In this document: positions 25,516 to 34,546 of the stretch, piece after piece
Numbering within the stretch: the stretch's first letter is position 1
How the letters are laid out: each line of letters starts with the position of its first letter
NCBI RefSeq assembly: GCF_037892605.1
Contig: NZ_JBBKTU010000001.1
Location: forward strand, 1,922,001-1,986,000
DNA: 64,000 bases
DNA from: Lacibacter sp. H407
GTDB taxonomy: Bacteria > Bacteroidota > Bacteroidia > Chitinophagales > Chitinophagaceae
Direction of reading: 5' to 3'
The notes under the pieces: model-generated
What the model was told of the DNA's origin: nothing
The model's database searches: none
Seen by the model: only the letters and a program-made list of their open reading frames with translations
Program-made: the position numbers and the translations under genes

Positions 25516-26529
25516 ATGAGAAAACTTATACTACTACCTCTGCTCGTGATCGTGTTGCAATCCTATGCACAGGATCCTAACTTTTCACAATTCTTTGCAT
25601 CGCCTCTTACATTAAATCCTGCTTTAACAGGCAAGTTTAATGGACAGGTACGTGTAGCAGGTAACTACCGGAACCAGTGGCCAACGATCAATAATGCCTT
25701 CCGTACCGGAACAGCCTCTGTTGATTTTGGAATATTGGGTAACCGTATACCTGAGTTTGATCAGTTTGGTGTTGGTGTAATGGGTATGTATGATGTGAAT
25801 GGTGATGGTGTGATGAAGAACAGTTTCTTCTCCGGATCGGTGGCGTATCACAAAGGAATTGATGAAGATGGCTTCCACCAGATCGGTGTGGGCTTCAGCG
25901 GTTCATACGCACAACGCCGGTTAGATTTCGGTAAGCTTGATTTTGAAGATGAGCTTACAAGCCTTGGTTTTACAGGCAATACGGCGGAACTTAATGGCAT
26001 TAATACCGGGTTCTTAAATATCAATTATGCGGATGTAAATGCAGGTGTTATTTACAATGGCGCTACCAACGAGTATAATAATTTCTATATTGGTGCTTCG
26101 GTGTATCATATCAATCGACCCAAAGTAAGTTTTTTGGGAGCAGATTATATTATGAATCCCCGCTTTACCATTCATGGCGGTGGTTATTTTCCCATTGCTG
26201 ATGCTACTACTTTATTTGTGAGTGCCAACCATCAACGCCAAGCCGGTGCAACAGAAACCATTTTTGGTGCGGCTGTTGGATTTACCGTGAACCAGGATTT
26301 TGAAAGTCCTACCGATGTATATGCCGGTGCATTTTTCCGTTATGGTGATGCATTGATTCCTTACGCCGGATTAGAATTTGGCAATTATCGTTTAGGTATT
26401 TCGTACGATGTGAATGTATCACGTCTTGCAGCTGCATCGCAACGCAGAGGCGGTATGGAAATTTCATTGATCTGGATCAAAAAATATGTTGATCCAAATC
26501 GTAAGAAGTTGAATTGTCCAAGATTCTAA
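25516..26529 (+). CDS. PorP/SprF-family type IX secretion membrane protein
   Basis: The 337-residue outer-membrane protein has a signal peptide ending QSYAQ. The family opening follows: DPNFSQFFASPLTLNPALTG, then NYRNQWPTINNAF. The rest is alternating beta-strands ending in a barrel-type C-terminus with EISLIWIKKYV. PorP/SprF proteins help particular type B cargo reach the surface and are often encoded beside their cargo. Here the only type B cargo gene in view is at 32102, 5.6 kb away, so a direct partnership is uncertain. The 3' end overlaps the convergent oxidoreductase gene by 4 nt. Confidence 0.9.
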   Translation: MRKLILLPLLVIVLQSYAQDPNFSQFFASPLTLNPALTGKFNGQVRVAGNYRNQWPTINNAFRTGTASVDFGILGNRIPEFDQFGVGVMGMYDVNGDGVMKNSFFSGSVAYHKGIDEDGFHQIGVGFSGSYAQRRLDFGKLDFEDELTSLGFTGNTAELNGINTGFLNINYADVNAGVIYNGATNEYNNFYIGASVYHINRPKVSFLGADYIMNPRFTIHGGGYFPIADATTLFVSANHQRQAGATETIFGAAVGFTVNQDFESPTDVYAGAFFRYGDALIPYAGLEFGNYRLGISYDVNVSRLAAASQRRGGMEISLIWIKKYVDPNRKKLNCPRF

Positions 26530-27389
26530 GCAGATTTTTTTAGCTTCATTTTTATATAGTCAGCTAATTGCAGTTTTCCCAACTTGGGTGCAATTGTATC
26601 ATGCTGCATCACTTCTAGAAAAAATGCAAACTTGTCATGCATGTTTTTATTGAACAGTTTCAGTAAAGGCAACATCGATTTTACAAGGCCCAATGGAATG
26701 GTTCTGATCTTTTTTTCCGGCTTAATTACTTTCTGTATAATTTCATTGATCTGTTTGCGGCTTACTACTTCGGGTCCTCCGATTTCAATTGTACTTACAT
26801 CTTGTGTAATGGCATTGATGCATACAGCTGCCACATCAGCTTCATAAACAGGATTGGTGAGTTTATCGCCTTTGCCGATGTTTATCAATCTTCCTTTTTC
26901 TGCCAGTTCAAACAAATCAATAAAAGCACTGAAGAGGGCTGGAGGTTTTACAATGGTATAATTAAGGCCAGATCGCATCAGCCGTTCAGCAAATTGCTGG
27001 TGTACATGAAAATAGGTGAGATGAGGATAACGCTCTGCATGAAACGCAGAGACATAAATAAATTTTTTCACTCCGGCTTTTAGTGCTTCTGCAAGAATTA
27101 GTGTATTGGCGGTAAGATCAATATCCATAAAAGAAGCTGCACTGTTATCATTGATGGAAACAGATTTTCCCAATGCTGAGATCACCACATCAAAGCCATT
27201 GCAGCAATGCTCAAGTGATGAAGCTTTTGTTACATCTGCTACAAGTAGTTTACAGTTGACTGTTTGCTGCAGTATTTCTCCTTTTGTTGTATTACGAACA
27301 ACTGCAGTTACATCATAGCCCTGTTTTACAGCTTCTGATGCAATGCATTTACCAAGGTTGCCTGTGGCGCCAAATAGAATGATCTTCAT
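26526..27389 (-). CDS. NAD(P)-binding NmrA/SDR-like protein
   Basis: This 287-residue Rossmann-fold protein opens MKIILFGATGNLGKCIASEA, with the GxxGxxG nucleotide loop at residues 7-13. It continues with DVVISALG, FIYVSAFHAERYP and YTIVKPPALFSAF. The usual YxxxK catalytic pair is not evident, so it belongs with atypical SDRs (NmrA/HSCARG-like or NAD(P)H-binding proteins) that may act as redox sensors or as reductases on unknown substrates. A small membrane-protein gene lies 25 nt upstream on the same strand and may share its transcript. Confidence 0.85.
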   Translation of the reverse strand: MKIILFGATGNLGKCIASEAVKQGYDVTAVVRNTTKGEILQQTVNCKLLVADVTKASSLEHCCNGFDVVISALGKSVSINDNSAASFMDIDLTANTLILAEALKAGVKKFIYVSAFHAERYPHLTYFHVHQQFAERLMRSGLNYTIVKPPALFSAFIDLFELAEKGRLINIGKGDKLTNPVYEADVAAVCINAITQDVSTIEIGGPEVVSRKQINEIIQKVIKPEKKIRTIPLGLVKSMLPLLKLFNKNMHDKFAFFLEVMQHDTIAPKLGKLQLADYIKMKLKKSA

Positions 27390-27414
27390 GATTGACAGGT
27401 TTGATCTGTTTACA

Positions 27415-27693
27415 TTATCCGATGAATAGCAGTATGATCAAAGTAACAAAAAGCAAGCTGAGCGATAACAGGTAAAGTGAACGAAACTTCGGTTTGTGCC
27501 GAATGAGTTGTACAATTAATACGATAGGCAGTACAACTAACATCAATAACATGGGTATGGAAACTATCTCATAAAAGATACCGGTTACTTTGAACTGATA
27601 TACATCAACCAACTGTATCAATAACCAGAAGAGGCATGTAAATAAACTTAACCAAAGCAATATTTTTTCTGTTTTGGTTGTTGAAGCCGTCAT
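27415..27693 (-). CDS. Small three-helix membrane protein
   Basis: This 92-residue protein has hydrophobic segments at about 12-30, 40-62 and 73-91, separated by short polar turns such as RHKPKFRS. I recognise no family. It starts 146 nt after the DUF4394 gene on the same strand and ends 25 nt before the NAD(P)-binding gene. The clear topology and codon pattern support a real gene; its function is unknown. Confidence 0.65.
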   Translation of the reverse strand: MTASTTKTEKILLWLSLFTCLFWLLIQLVDVYQFKVTGIFYEIVSIPMLLMLVVLPIVLIVQLIRHKPKFRSLYLLSLSLLFVTLIILLFIG

Positions 27694-27783
27694 GCTGTTT
27701 AAAATTTGTTAACTGAATATACAACACATTTCGCTGGCAGTACCTTTCAAGCAATGCATCAGTTAGCATCATCAACATGCAGC

Positions 27784-27812
27784 AAATAAAAAAGCAGGGC
27801 CTTTGCCCTGCT
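27784..27812 (-). terminator. Terminator after the DUF4394 gene
   Basis: The stem GCAGGGC/GCCCTGC with a 4-nt loop is followed on the minus strand by TTTTTTATTT. It lies 28 nt past the stop codon. Confidence 0.85.
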
Positions 27813-27839
27813 CTTACTAAAAACTACTCACCATCAAGC

Positions 27840-29366
27840 TTAAAATCCTAAACCGATTGCGAAAGCGGTAATTGCACCGCCGGTGAATTCAAAATTAGCC
27901 GGTGAAGGAGAAGCCGATCCGTTGCTTAAATTGATTTTATGTAAACGTGTTTTTCCATCAACAGTTAAAACTGCCCAGGCATTTCCACTCGTGCCACCAA
28001 TGTCAAAACCACCTACTGCTGTTGTATTTAAACCAAGGTCACCAATAGCAACCAGTGTTCCACTATTTGGCGGATCCTGTTTGTATAATTTATCTGCTGC
28101 CGGATCAATATCAAACAACACCGTTGTTGTTGCTCCTGCAAAATTATTTGTATAAGCTGCACCACCTACAGAAGCGCCTTCCGTTAAGCTTCCATCTACA
28201 AATGCAACTAAACCAGTTACAGGATGTACCCGAAGATTTAATCCAACATTACTTACAATGCGAATGCGGTCAACGGTTGGATTAAAATCAAAACCAAAAT
28301 CAGTCCCTGTAAGCAATGTTGAAAACTGCGTACCTACTTTTGCTGCTGCACCGTTTGATGTATTGATAGTGTACAAATTGCTTTGGCTGCCCAATGCATA
28401 GAGTTGTCCGTTTGCAGGACGAAAATCGATACCAACAATTGTTTCGCCCATTGCAGTACCTGTAATTGATTTACTCACGGTAACTGGTGCATCAGGATTT
28501 AAAATGAGTAAGGTGTTTCCGTTTTGTACTGCATACGCAACAGGAAGTGTAGGAATCGCAATGCCTCTAACACTTGTTGCTCCGCCAAGCATTCCAACAT
28601 TGGTTGCTTTACCGGTTGAAAGATCAATAGTGAAAACAGAAGGTGTGCTGCCACTGTTGTAAACTGCCAAGCCAATATTTTCTGCTGCTGCAATATCAAA
28701 CTCTCCTGTTCCTGACAAATCAATACCCAGGTTACCAACGGCCATTAAACCTCCTGCATTTGGAGGATCTTGTTTATAAAGAATATCATTGTTTACATCA
28801 ATATCAAATAACACAGTAGCAGAAGCGCCTGCTTTATTTTCAGTATAGGCTGCAGAAGAAATATTTGCATTTGCTGTGCCGCCAATATTCAACGATCCAT
28901 CGGTGAATGCAACTGTTCCTGTTTCTGGATTTAAACGAAGATTTTGACCTCCCGTAGAAATTAAACGGATACGGTCAACTGTTGGATTAAAATCGAAAGC
29001 AGCTACATCGCCGGCCAATGCAGGTGTAAATGCACCTGTGCCGATGGCTCTTGCTTCGCCTGTGGTAGTGTTAATTACATAAATGCGGCTGCTGCTGCCA
29101 ACACCGTAAAGTTGTCCGGTTGCCGGACGAAAATCAATTGCCAGCATTGTTTCAGCCGATTGCATACCTGAGATCGATACGCTTGAAATTGCAGTTTCAG
29201 GTTTTGATGCATCAAATTTTGCAAGGGTGTTTGTGTTGATCAATGCATAAAATTCGATCTTGGGGCCTTTGCCATTTTTATTACCATCATTGATCTTGCT
29301 ACAGCTGATCGTAAGTACGGAGCAAAGAATTACAATGAGGGCAACGAGTTGAGTTGTCTTCTTCAT
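27840..29366 (-). CDS. DUF4394 lipoprotein with an internal duplication
   Basis: The 508-residue lipoprotein has a lipobox in LTISCSK. Two tandem DUF4394 units follow, at about residues 40-275 and 275-508. Each carries a version of IDFRPATGQLYGVGSSSRIY, FDFNPTVDRIRLISTGGQNLR, and VLFDIDVNNDILYKQDPPNAG. Each unit looks like a set of beta-propeller blades (ALINTNTLAKFD and YAVQNGNTLLIL are equivalent first strands), so the pair may close a propeller. The function of the family is unknown. It is probably exposed on the periplasmic side or surface. A terminator lies downstream. Confidence 0.88.
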   Translation of the reverse strand: MKKTTQLVALIVILCSVLTISCSKINDGNKNGKGPKIEFYALINTNTLAKFDASKPETAISSVSISGMQSAETMLAIDFRPATGQLYGVGSSSRIYVINTTTGEARAIGTGAFTPALAGDVAAFDFNPTVDRIRLISTGGQNLRLNPETGTVAFTDGSLNIGGTANANISSAAYTENKAGASATVLFDIDVNNDILYKQDPPNAGGLMAVGNLGIDLSGTGEFDIAAAENIGLAVYNSGSTPSVFTIDLSTGKATNVGMLGGATSVRGIAIPTLPVAYAVQNGNTLLILNPDAPVTVSKSITGTAMGETIVGIDFRPANGQLYALGSQSNLYTINTSNGAAAKVGTQFSTLLTGTDFGFDFNPTVDRIRIVSNVGLNLRVHPVTGLVAFVDGSLTEGASVGGAAYTNNFAGATTTVLFDIDPAADKLYKQDPPNSGTLVAIGDLGLNTTAVGGFDIGGTSGNAWAVLTVDGKTRLHKINLSNGSASPSPANFEFTGGAITAFAIGLGF

Positions 29367-29430
29367 ACGTGTGAGTTTAGAACTTAGGTACGAAGAACAG
29401 AGGCATACAGATTTTCCTTTCAGGAAAAAA

Positions 29431-29461
29431 CAAAAAAGGCTGACTCATTTCTGAGCCAGCC
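29431..29461 (-). terminator. Terminator after the sugar dehydrogenase gene
   Basis: A ten-position stem GGCTGACTCA/TGAGCCAGCC (one mismatch, TTTC loop) is followed by TTTTTTG on the minus strand, 25 nt past the stop codon. Confidence 0.85.
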
Positions 29462-29485
29462 TATCATCGTTCATCAGGAAAAGAA

Positions 29486-31858
29486 CTATTTATTGATCAT
29501 CAATTTCTCTGTTCGTAAAATAGTACCACTTGCCGTTGTAATACGGAGCACATACATGCCACCTGGTAATTCACTTGTTTCCATACGGGTTGCAACTCCG
29601 TTTGCTGCCTGCTGCTTCACTTTGCGTCCCTTCACATCAAACAATTCAATAAGACGTCCTGCTTCGTTGCTGTAATTATACACAACAATAAAGTTGGTGG
29701 CAGGGTTCGGATAAATATCAATTGTTTTATCCTTTTTCTCTTCCTGCACAGGTTGGGTAGTTTGAACATATTGACGGAACGAACCATTGTTGAAGGTAAA
29801 CTCCATGATACTGCCAGGGTTTGCCGGAGCAGTTGTTACATTGCCCGTTGGTCCGGAGGTGGAGCCACTTGAATCACAAGCCACATAAATTTTTAATCCA
29901 TCGGCACTTACTACCACATCACGAAAGCGACCCATTCCACGGAAATAATTAATGGTATCGGAAATAATTTGCGAACCATCATTACTTAATTGATAACGGG
30001 TAATGGTGCCAGCTTTCAACATTGCTACAAGTAAAGAATTTTGCCAACCCGGAATCGCAGAGCTGCCGTAAAACTCAGTACCCGATGGAGCCATCGATGG
30101 CCACAACATATTATCGCCACCGGTTGGAGGATTCACAGAAGGGAAAATAGAACGCAACGGTTCTTTTGCGTTTAAGGTTGCACAATTCAATTGCTCGTTC
30201 ACAACATTGAAGCCGCCAATGTTTCTGCCATTGTAATTACCATCGCAATAACCTGCTACTTGCGGCCAGCCAAAATTGCGCCCGTTCTCAATGATGTTTA
30301 CTTCGTCATCACTGAAAGGACCGTGTTCGGTACTGTATAAGAAGTTTGTTCCGTTTACATTGCCCCACACCAAGCCTTGCGGATTACGATGGCCGAGAGA
30401 ATATACCGCAGTCGGTTGTCCGCCACTTGTAAACGGATTATCAGCAGGGATCCAGGAGCCACTTACTAATTCTGTATTGAAGCGAAGAATTTTTCCTTCC
30501 AGGATAGAAAGGTTTTGTGAATTATTTACACGGCTGATATTATCAAACTGTCCGGCACCCATATCACCCACACTGAAATATAATTTCTCATCGGGGCCAA
30601 TGGCAAGTCGTGCTGAATTATGATCGTTACTGCCGGGAATATTTTCGAGGATTGTAACCGGCTCAATTAATGTTTGAGTAAATGCATCATACGTGTAACG
30701 CTCGATCCGCATTCTTCGTACGGTTGAGCTGAGCGATTGATATGTGTAAGCGATATAGACAAATGGTTTGCCGGTGAGGAAGGCCGGGTGCAATGCAAGG
30801 CCCATCAAGCCATCTTGTCCGCCAACACGAACCATCTTGGAACCAAGTGTTAATACAATACGTTTAACTCCTGTTGTTGGATTCACAAAACTAACGGTGC
30901 CGCCAAACCGCTCAGTGTACCAGAGATTATCATCCGGTCCATATACAAGATCATGCGGCATGCGCTGTCGTGCTATAACGGTACGTACACTGAATGATTC
31001 TGATGCAAGCGTTGCAGAAAGTGTAGTAACAGGAAACACAGCACTGGTTGATTCGTTCCCAACGGCATCTTTTGCACGAACCGTCATGTTATACGTTGTG
31101 TTTGCAGCAAGACCGGTAACACTATATGAAGTGCCAATCAATGCAGCGCTATTCATCTTTACTCCATTGCGGTATACATCATATCCGGTTACTGCAACAT
31201 TATCGGTTGATGCGTTCCATTTTAATACAAACGATGTGTTGGTAATAAAATCAGCTGAAACATTTGATGGGGCAGATGGGGCTTCGCTATCAGTTACTAA
31301 CTGAGTGGAAAGACTGCTGCCCGGAATTACTTCACTGGGTGCAGCACTGCTTTGACCCGGCTTTGCCCAACCAACAGAAAGATTGTCGTTTCCGGTTGTT
31401 TCTTTCATCAATGCTTCCACATAATATTTTACACCGGCAACCAATACAATGCCCGCCGATTTTTGTGAAGTTGAAGCATTCCATTGACGATATTTACACG
31501 CTTTAGAAGTATATGCAATTCTTGTTTTATTCAGCGGAAGAGCTGTACTGCTTAGCCATAATTCGCCTGCATTGTCAGCAGCTATCCAGAAATAATATGT
31601 GCCCGTTGTAGGCACGCAGAGATAGCCATTCATCCTGATGCCAATGTTGTTGCCAAAGTTGGTTGGCATCTCAAACGTTGTTCGTGTGCCCGTTACAGAT
31701 GGATTGTTTGGATAATTGGCATTGGAAGTAAGATTACTGATGTTGCCACCGGTAACGTTATTCCATTGTTGATAGTTGATGCTTCCCATGCCTGTACATT
31801 GAGCAGAAAGTTGATGGAACAGCACGAGAGAAAGAAATGAAAGCAGTAGTTGTTTCAT
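29486..31858 (-). CDS. Secreted PQQ-type sugar dehydrogenase with PA14, FN3 and T9SS type A domains
   Basis: The 790-residue protein has a signal peptide ending QLSAQ. A PA14-like carbohydrate-binding domain (about 25-170) contains GYLCVPTTGTYYFWIAADN. A fibronectin type III domain (about 195-285) has DNVAVTGYDVYRNG. A six-bladed glucose/sorbosone dehydrogenase propeller (about 290-690) has MPHDLVYGPDDNLWYTER, GLMGLALHPAF and HRNPQGLVW, where His and Arg are typical PQQ/catalytic residues. The tail is a type A sorting domain (IDIYPNPATNFIVVY, GGMYVLRITT). It probably oxidises sugars or acts as a sugar-binding surface protein; cofactor use is inferred. It is expected to be exported by the type IX system and processed by PorU. 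Confidence 0.9.
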   Translation of the reverse strand: MKQLLLSFLSLVLFHQLSAQCTGMGSINYQQWNNVTGGNISNLTSNANYPNNPSVTGTRTTFEMPTNFGNNIGIRMNGYLCVPTTGTYYFWIAADNAGELWLSSTALPLNKTRIAYTSKACKYRQWNASTSQKSAGIVLVAGVKYYVEALMKETTGNDNLSVGWAKPGQSSAAPSEVIPGSSLSTQLVTDSEAPSAPSNVSADFITNTSFVLKWNASTDNVAVTGYDVYRNGVKMNSAALIGTSYSVTGLAANTTYNMTVRAKDAVGNESTSAVFPVTTLSATLASESFSVRTVIARQRMPHDLVYGPDDNLWYTERFGGTVSFVNPTTGVKRIVLTLGSKMVRVGGQDGLMGLALHPAFLTGKPFVYIAYTYQSLSSTVRRMRIERYTYDAFTQTLIEPVTILENIPGSNDHNSARLAIGPDEKLYFSVGDMGAGQFDNISRVNNSQNLSILEGKILRFNTELVSGSWIPADNPFTSGGQPTAVYSLGHRNPQGLVWGNVNGTNFLYSTEHGPFSDDEVNIIENGRNFGWPQVAGYCDGNYNGRNIGGFNVVNEQLNCATLNAKEPLRSIFPSVNPPTGGDNMLWPSMAPSGTEFYGSSAIPGWQNSLLVAMLKAGTITRYQLSNDGSQIISDTINYFRGMGRFRDVVVSADGLKIYVACDSSGSTSGPTGNVTTAPANPGSIMEFTFNNGSFRQYVQTTQPVQEEKKDKTIDIYPNPATNFIVVYNYSNEAGRLIELFDVKGRKVKQQAANGVATRMETSELPGGMYVLRITTASGTILRTEKLMINK

Positions 31859-31998
31859 TGTAATGTAGATTTTGGGGAGTTTGGTTTACTAATGTCAAAT
31901 TAACTCTTTTTTTTTGATACAGAAATCGAATTAAAAAATGAAGATATGTACATGGACTAAACAATTTCAATGCTCATATACTTGTTGAGCAGACAATG

Positions 31999-32035
31999 CA
32001 ACAAATGCAACAAAATATAATTGTTGCATTTGTTG
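31999..32035. repeat. Perfect 15-bp inverted repeat between two cargo genes
   Basis: CAACAAATGCAACAA at 31999-32013 is the exact reverse complement of 32021-32035, around a 7-nt A/T loop. It lies between the lectin-gene stop (32102) and the sugar dehydrogenase start (31858). There is no T tract on either side, so a simple terminator is unlikely. It may be a processed 3' hairpin or a binding site. The remaining 243-nt gap shows nothing else. Confidence 0.6.
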
Positions 32036-32101
32036 TTGAATAGTTCTTTTTTATGTGAAGTATATTTATGAAAATTGTAATGGATCGAAAGCGGATCTTT
32101 C

Positions 32102-33943
32102 TTATTGTAGTAAACTGAAGTTTCCCCGAAGACGGATTTGTTTACCGGTTTGTGGATTAACAAATGCTATTTGATAAACATAAACACCGGGCGGTTGTTT
32201 CGATCCGTTGAAACTGCCATCCCATCCTTGTAATGGATCTTTTGAATTGTATAACAGAGTTCCCCATCGATTATAGATTCGCATACTGAATGCAGTTGTA
32301 TTCGCTGAGCCGTTGATGCGAAATACATCATTTAATCCATCTTCATTTGGAGTAAAAGCAGATGGTATATATGTACCGCAATTTGTTATTTCCAGTAAAG
32401 CAGTTGCCGTATCGTTGCCACATGTATTTGTAACTATAACTGTATAAATTCCCGGTTGTGTGGCGTTTAAAACAGAATCAGAACTACCATCCTGCCATAA
32501 AAATTGCAGGTCTGTACCAGTTGTAACAGGATTCAATAAAATTGATTCCCACGTACAAATTTTTTCATTGGAAGTTAGTTTTACAACAGGATATTCTACA
32601 ACGGTAATAGTTTTTGTAAGAGTTGGAGAGCATTGCCCTGTATCAGGTAAAAAGCTATAAGTAGTTGTTCGCTGATTGTTCAACTCCGGTTGCCAGGTGC
32701 CCCTGATACCATTCAGTGAAATTGTTGGCAAGGCAGTGATCGTTTCGTCTTTGCAAATTGTATCTGCAATTGAAAACAATGCTTCAATGGGCGAGCCTGT
32801 AACGACAGTTGCTTTTTCGGTAGTGCTGCTGCAACCGGTTTCAGAATTTGTAATGGCAACCGAATATTGACCGGAAGTGGTTACAGGAAATGATGCTACG
32901 TTACCGGGGTTTGTAACTCCTGACGGCACCGTCCAATTATAAACATAAAGAGCACTTACTGCAGGTGTGGCTATGAGGAGTGCCGGATTCACTTCACATG
33001 TAGAAGGGTTGTTTACCGAAACGATGGGGTTTGGGTTTACCGTGATTGTAAAAAAAACAGTGCGGGGATTTCCGCAGTAGTCGATGTAGTTGCAGGTGAT
33101 CACTTCGTTTTTTATTGCTGTAAACGTAGCGGTCCGGGTTGTTGAAGTGGAACCATTGCTCCATGAATAATTAGTGGCCAATGCAGGGGCAGTAAGAGTG
33201 AAATTGCTTCCCTCACAAACATTGAGGTTATTGTTGTTATTACTTTCGATCCCGAACTGCTGGAGATTTTTTGAAGTGCCTGTTGCTCCGGCGATCGACC
33301 AAAAAACAAGATTGCTGTTATTGAAACGGTTCGCAATATGGTTGCCGGTTGAACTGGCCCTGAGAACATCGCTGAAATAAACATTTATTTTCTGTACCGA
33401 AGCGCTGATATATTCCCATTTGATCGCAACGGAATACCATCTTCCATTTTCAACATTGCTGCAATCATTCAGCAAGCATATAGGCAATGTATTCCCGTCC
33501 ATTATGAAACCTGTTGCATCTAAAATTCCATCTGCATAAATACCTAAATGATCGTTGTTGATATCATGAAAAGCAGGAAGATCATTCCAGCTGTCAAATT
33601 CGACAATTAGAGAATTGGGAATGCCTTTTACTCCCAGCCCATTGCCGGTTGTAAGCTGTGGGTTACAAATATTGCTCATCAAAAAAGCAAAACCATCAGC
33701 ACCCGTTGCATCATTCAATCCAAAATTCAACAGGAAATTGAGTGTAAAATTTTGGGTGAGATCGAGAGGGTACAGGTTGGTAGCCATACCCGCCTGCGAA
33801 AATTCATTAGGTGTGATAATGTAGGTATACGCACCAGTTTGCGAAGCATTTCCATGCGTCGAAAACTGCTGCGCCTGCACCTCATGCTGTAACAACATGA
33901 AAAGGCCTGCCACAATGGTAAAATTCAGCTTATTAATGGCCAT
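32102..33943 (-). CDS. Secreted L-type lectin-like protein with T9SS type B C-terminus
   Basis: From the start MAINKLNFTIV the protein has 613 residues and a signal peptide ending EVQAQQ; the frame extends 25 codons further upstream without a signal there. Residues about 25-235 form an L-type lectin domain with LNFLLNFGLNDATGADGFAFLM and SLIVEFDSWND, carrying the metal-site Asp/Asn pattern. Ig/PKD-like domains follow (VSVNNPSTCEVNPALL, KLTSNEKICTWESILL), and then the C-terminal gliding-associated (CHU_C, type B) domain with IPSAFTPNEDGLNDVF and YNRWGTLLYNS. It should bind glycans at the cell surface. Type B cargo usually depends on a PorP/SprF partner, and one is encoded at 25516. Confidence 0.9.
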   Translation of the reverse strand: MAINKLNFTIVAGLFMLLQHEVQAQQFSTHGNASQTGAYTYIITPNEFSQAGMATNLYPLDLTQNFTLNFLLNFGLNDATGADGFAFLMSNICNPQLTTGNGLGVKGIPNSLIVEFDSWNDLPAFHDINNDHLGIYADGILDATGFIMDGNTLPICLLNDCSNVENGRWYSVAIKWEYISASVQKINVYFSDVLRASSTGNHIANRFNNSNLVFWSIAGATGTSKNLQQFGIESNNNNNLNVCEGSNFTLTAPALATNYSWSNGSTSTTRTATFTAIKNEVITCNYIDYCGNPRTVFFTITVNPNPIVSVNNPSTCEVNPALLIATPAVSALYVYNWTVPSGVTNPGNVASFPVTTSGQYSVAITNSETGCSSTTEKATVVTGSPIEALFSIADTICKDETITALPTISLNGIRGTWQPELNNQRTTTYSFLPDTGQCSPTLTKTITVVEYPVVKLTSNEKICTWESILLNPVTTGTDLQFLWQDGSSDSVLNATQPGIYTVIVTNTCGNDTATALLEITNCGTYIPSAFTPNEDGLNDVFRINGSANTTAFSMRIYNRWGTLLYNSKDPLQGWDGSFNGSKQPPGVYVYQIAFVNPQTGKQIRLRGNFSLLQ

Positions 33944-34206
33944 TGAAAAGAAACGAATAAACCTGAGTGATTGTTTAAAATATGTATTTACAGGCAACAG
34001 ATTCTTAGAATGGCACAAGAAATGGGGCCTGTATGAGCAAATTGATGTAATGTCCGTCGTTTGTTTTTCGGGTAATTGTAGTACATCCTGCTATCCACTT
34101 TGTAGTTGATTTTAACACGTGTACTTTCTTTACACACCCACTAAGTACAGCCACTTAGAAGCGGTGCATGCTGCTGTTTGTTTTTGAAAATACAGTTGCA
34201 AAATAG

Positions 34207-34237
34207 TTGGGGCGTGGGTTTGGCGGATGTACTTTTA
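34207..34237 (+). promoter_or_regulatory. Possible promoter of the candidate RNA
   Basis: TTG at 34207-34209 and TACTTTTA at 34230-34237 are separated by 20 nt. The -7 box differs from TAnnTTTG only at its last base. It would start a transcript near 34244. Confidence 0.4.
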
Positions 34238-34243
34238 CATCAT

Positions 34244-34513
34244 CGAAGCAGAAAACAATATCCAATTAGAAAGACCGAAAAAAATCCAAACCCAAGAACG
34301 AAGATCCAAATCCAAACCTAAAAACCAACATCCAAATCCGAACCCTGCTGAAAAGCAGCATTGAAAACCAAAGATCCAAAAGCCGCCCGTTTTAAATTAC
34401 GGCTCTATGAAAACCAAGTGACTTCTGTACCCTGCGAAAAGGATAACACGGACAAGACCAAAAAGCATTGAAGTCATTAAAGCCCCCGCCCAAAACGGGG
34501 GCTTACTTTTTTT
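34244..34513 (+). ncRNA. Candidate structured, A/C-rich non-coding RNA
   Basis: This about 270-nt stretch has no open frame of note but has RNA-like structure. It carries five copies of ATCCAAA (34284, 34304, 34310, 34330, 34374) in an unpaired A/C-rich part. A CTGCT-GAAA-AGCAG tetraloop hairpin follows (34345-34358), then an AGCCG/CGGCT hairpin (34381-34404). A 7-bp closing pair TGACTTC/GAAGTCA (34419-34425 with 34470-34476) comes next, and the stretch ends in a strong plus-strand terminator. A plausible promoter lies just upstream. It does not show the hallmarks of RNase P RNA, tmRNA or SRP RNA. It occupies most of the roughly 600-nt gap 33944-34546; the part from 33944 to 34206 shows nothing else. 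Confidence 0.45.
34480..34513 (+). terminator. Strong rho-independent terminator with no upstream plus-strand gene
   Basis: A nine-pair stem AAGCCCCCG/CGGGGGCTT with a 7-nt loop is followed by seven T residues on the plus strand. Its strongest T run points away from the neighbouring minus-strand gene, which suggests it ends a plus-strand RNA. It may also end the minus-strand gene, whose stop codon is at 34547. Confidence 0.8.
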
Positions 34514-34546
34514 AACAATAATGTGAGAAGGATAGTAGAGGAGACA

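Noticed and set aside
30768-31304. 178-codon plus-strand open frame inside the sugar dehydrogenase gene
   Set aside because: It is entirely antisense to a gene with clear PA14, FN3, propeller and sorting domains, and has no recognisable content.
32690-34018. Start of the lectin-like gene at 34018
   Set aside because: The first 25 codons from 34018 are not signal-like. The ATG at 33943 directly precedes a hydrophobic signal peptide.
34244-34513. RNase P RNA, tmRNA or SRP RNA
   Set aside because: The diagnostic conserved segments of these RNAs, a tmRNA-type acceptor end and a typical SRP hairpin are not seen, so only a generic candidate RNA is claimed.
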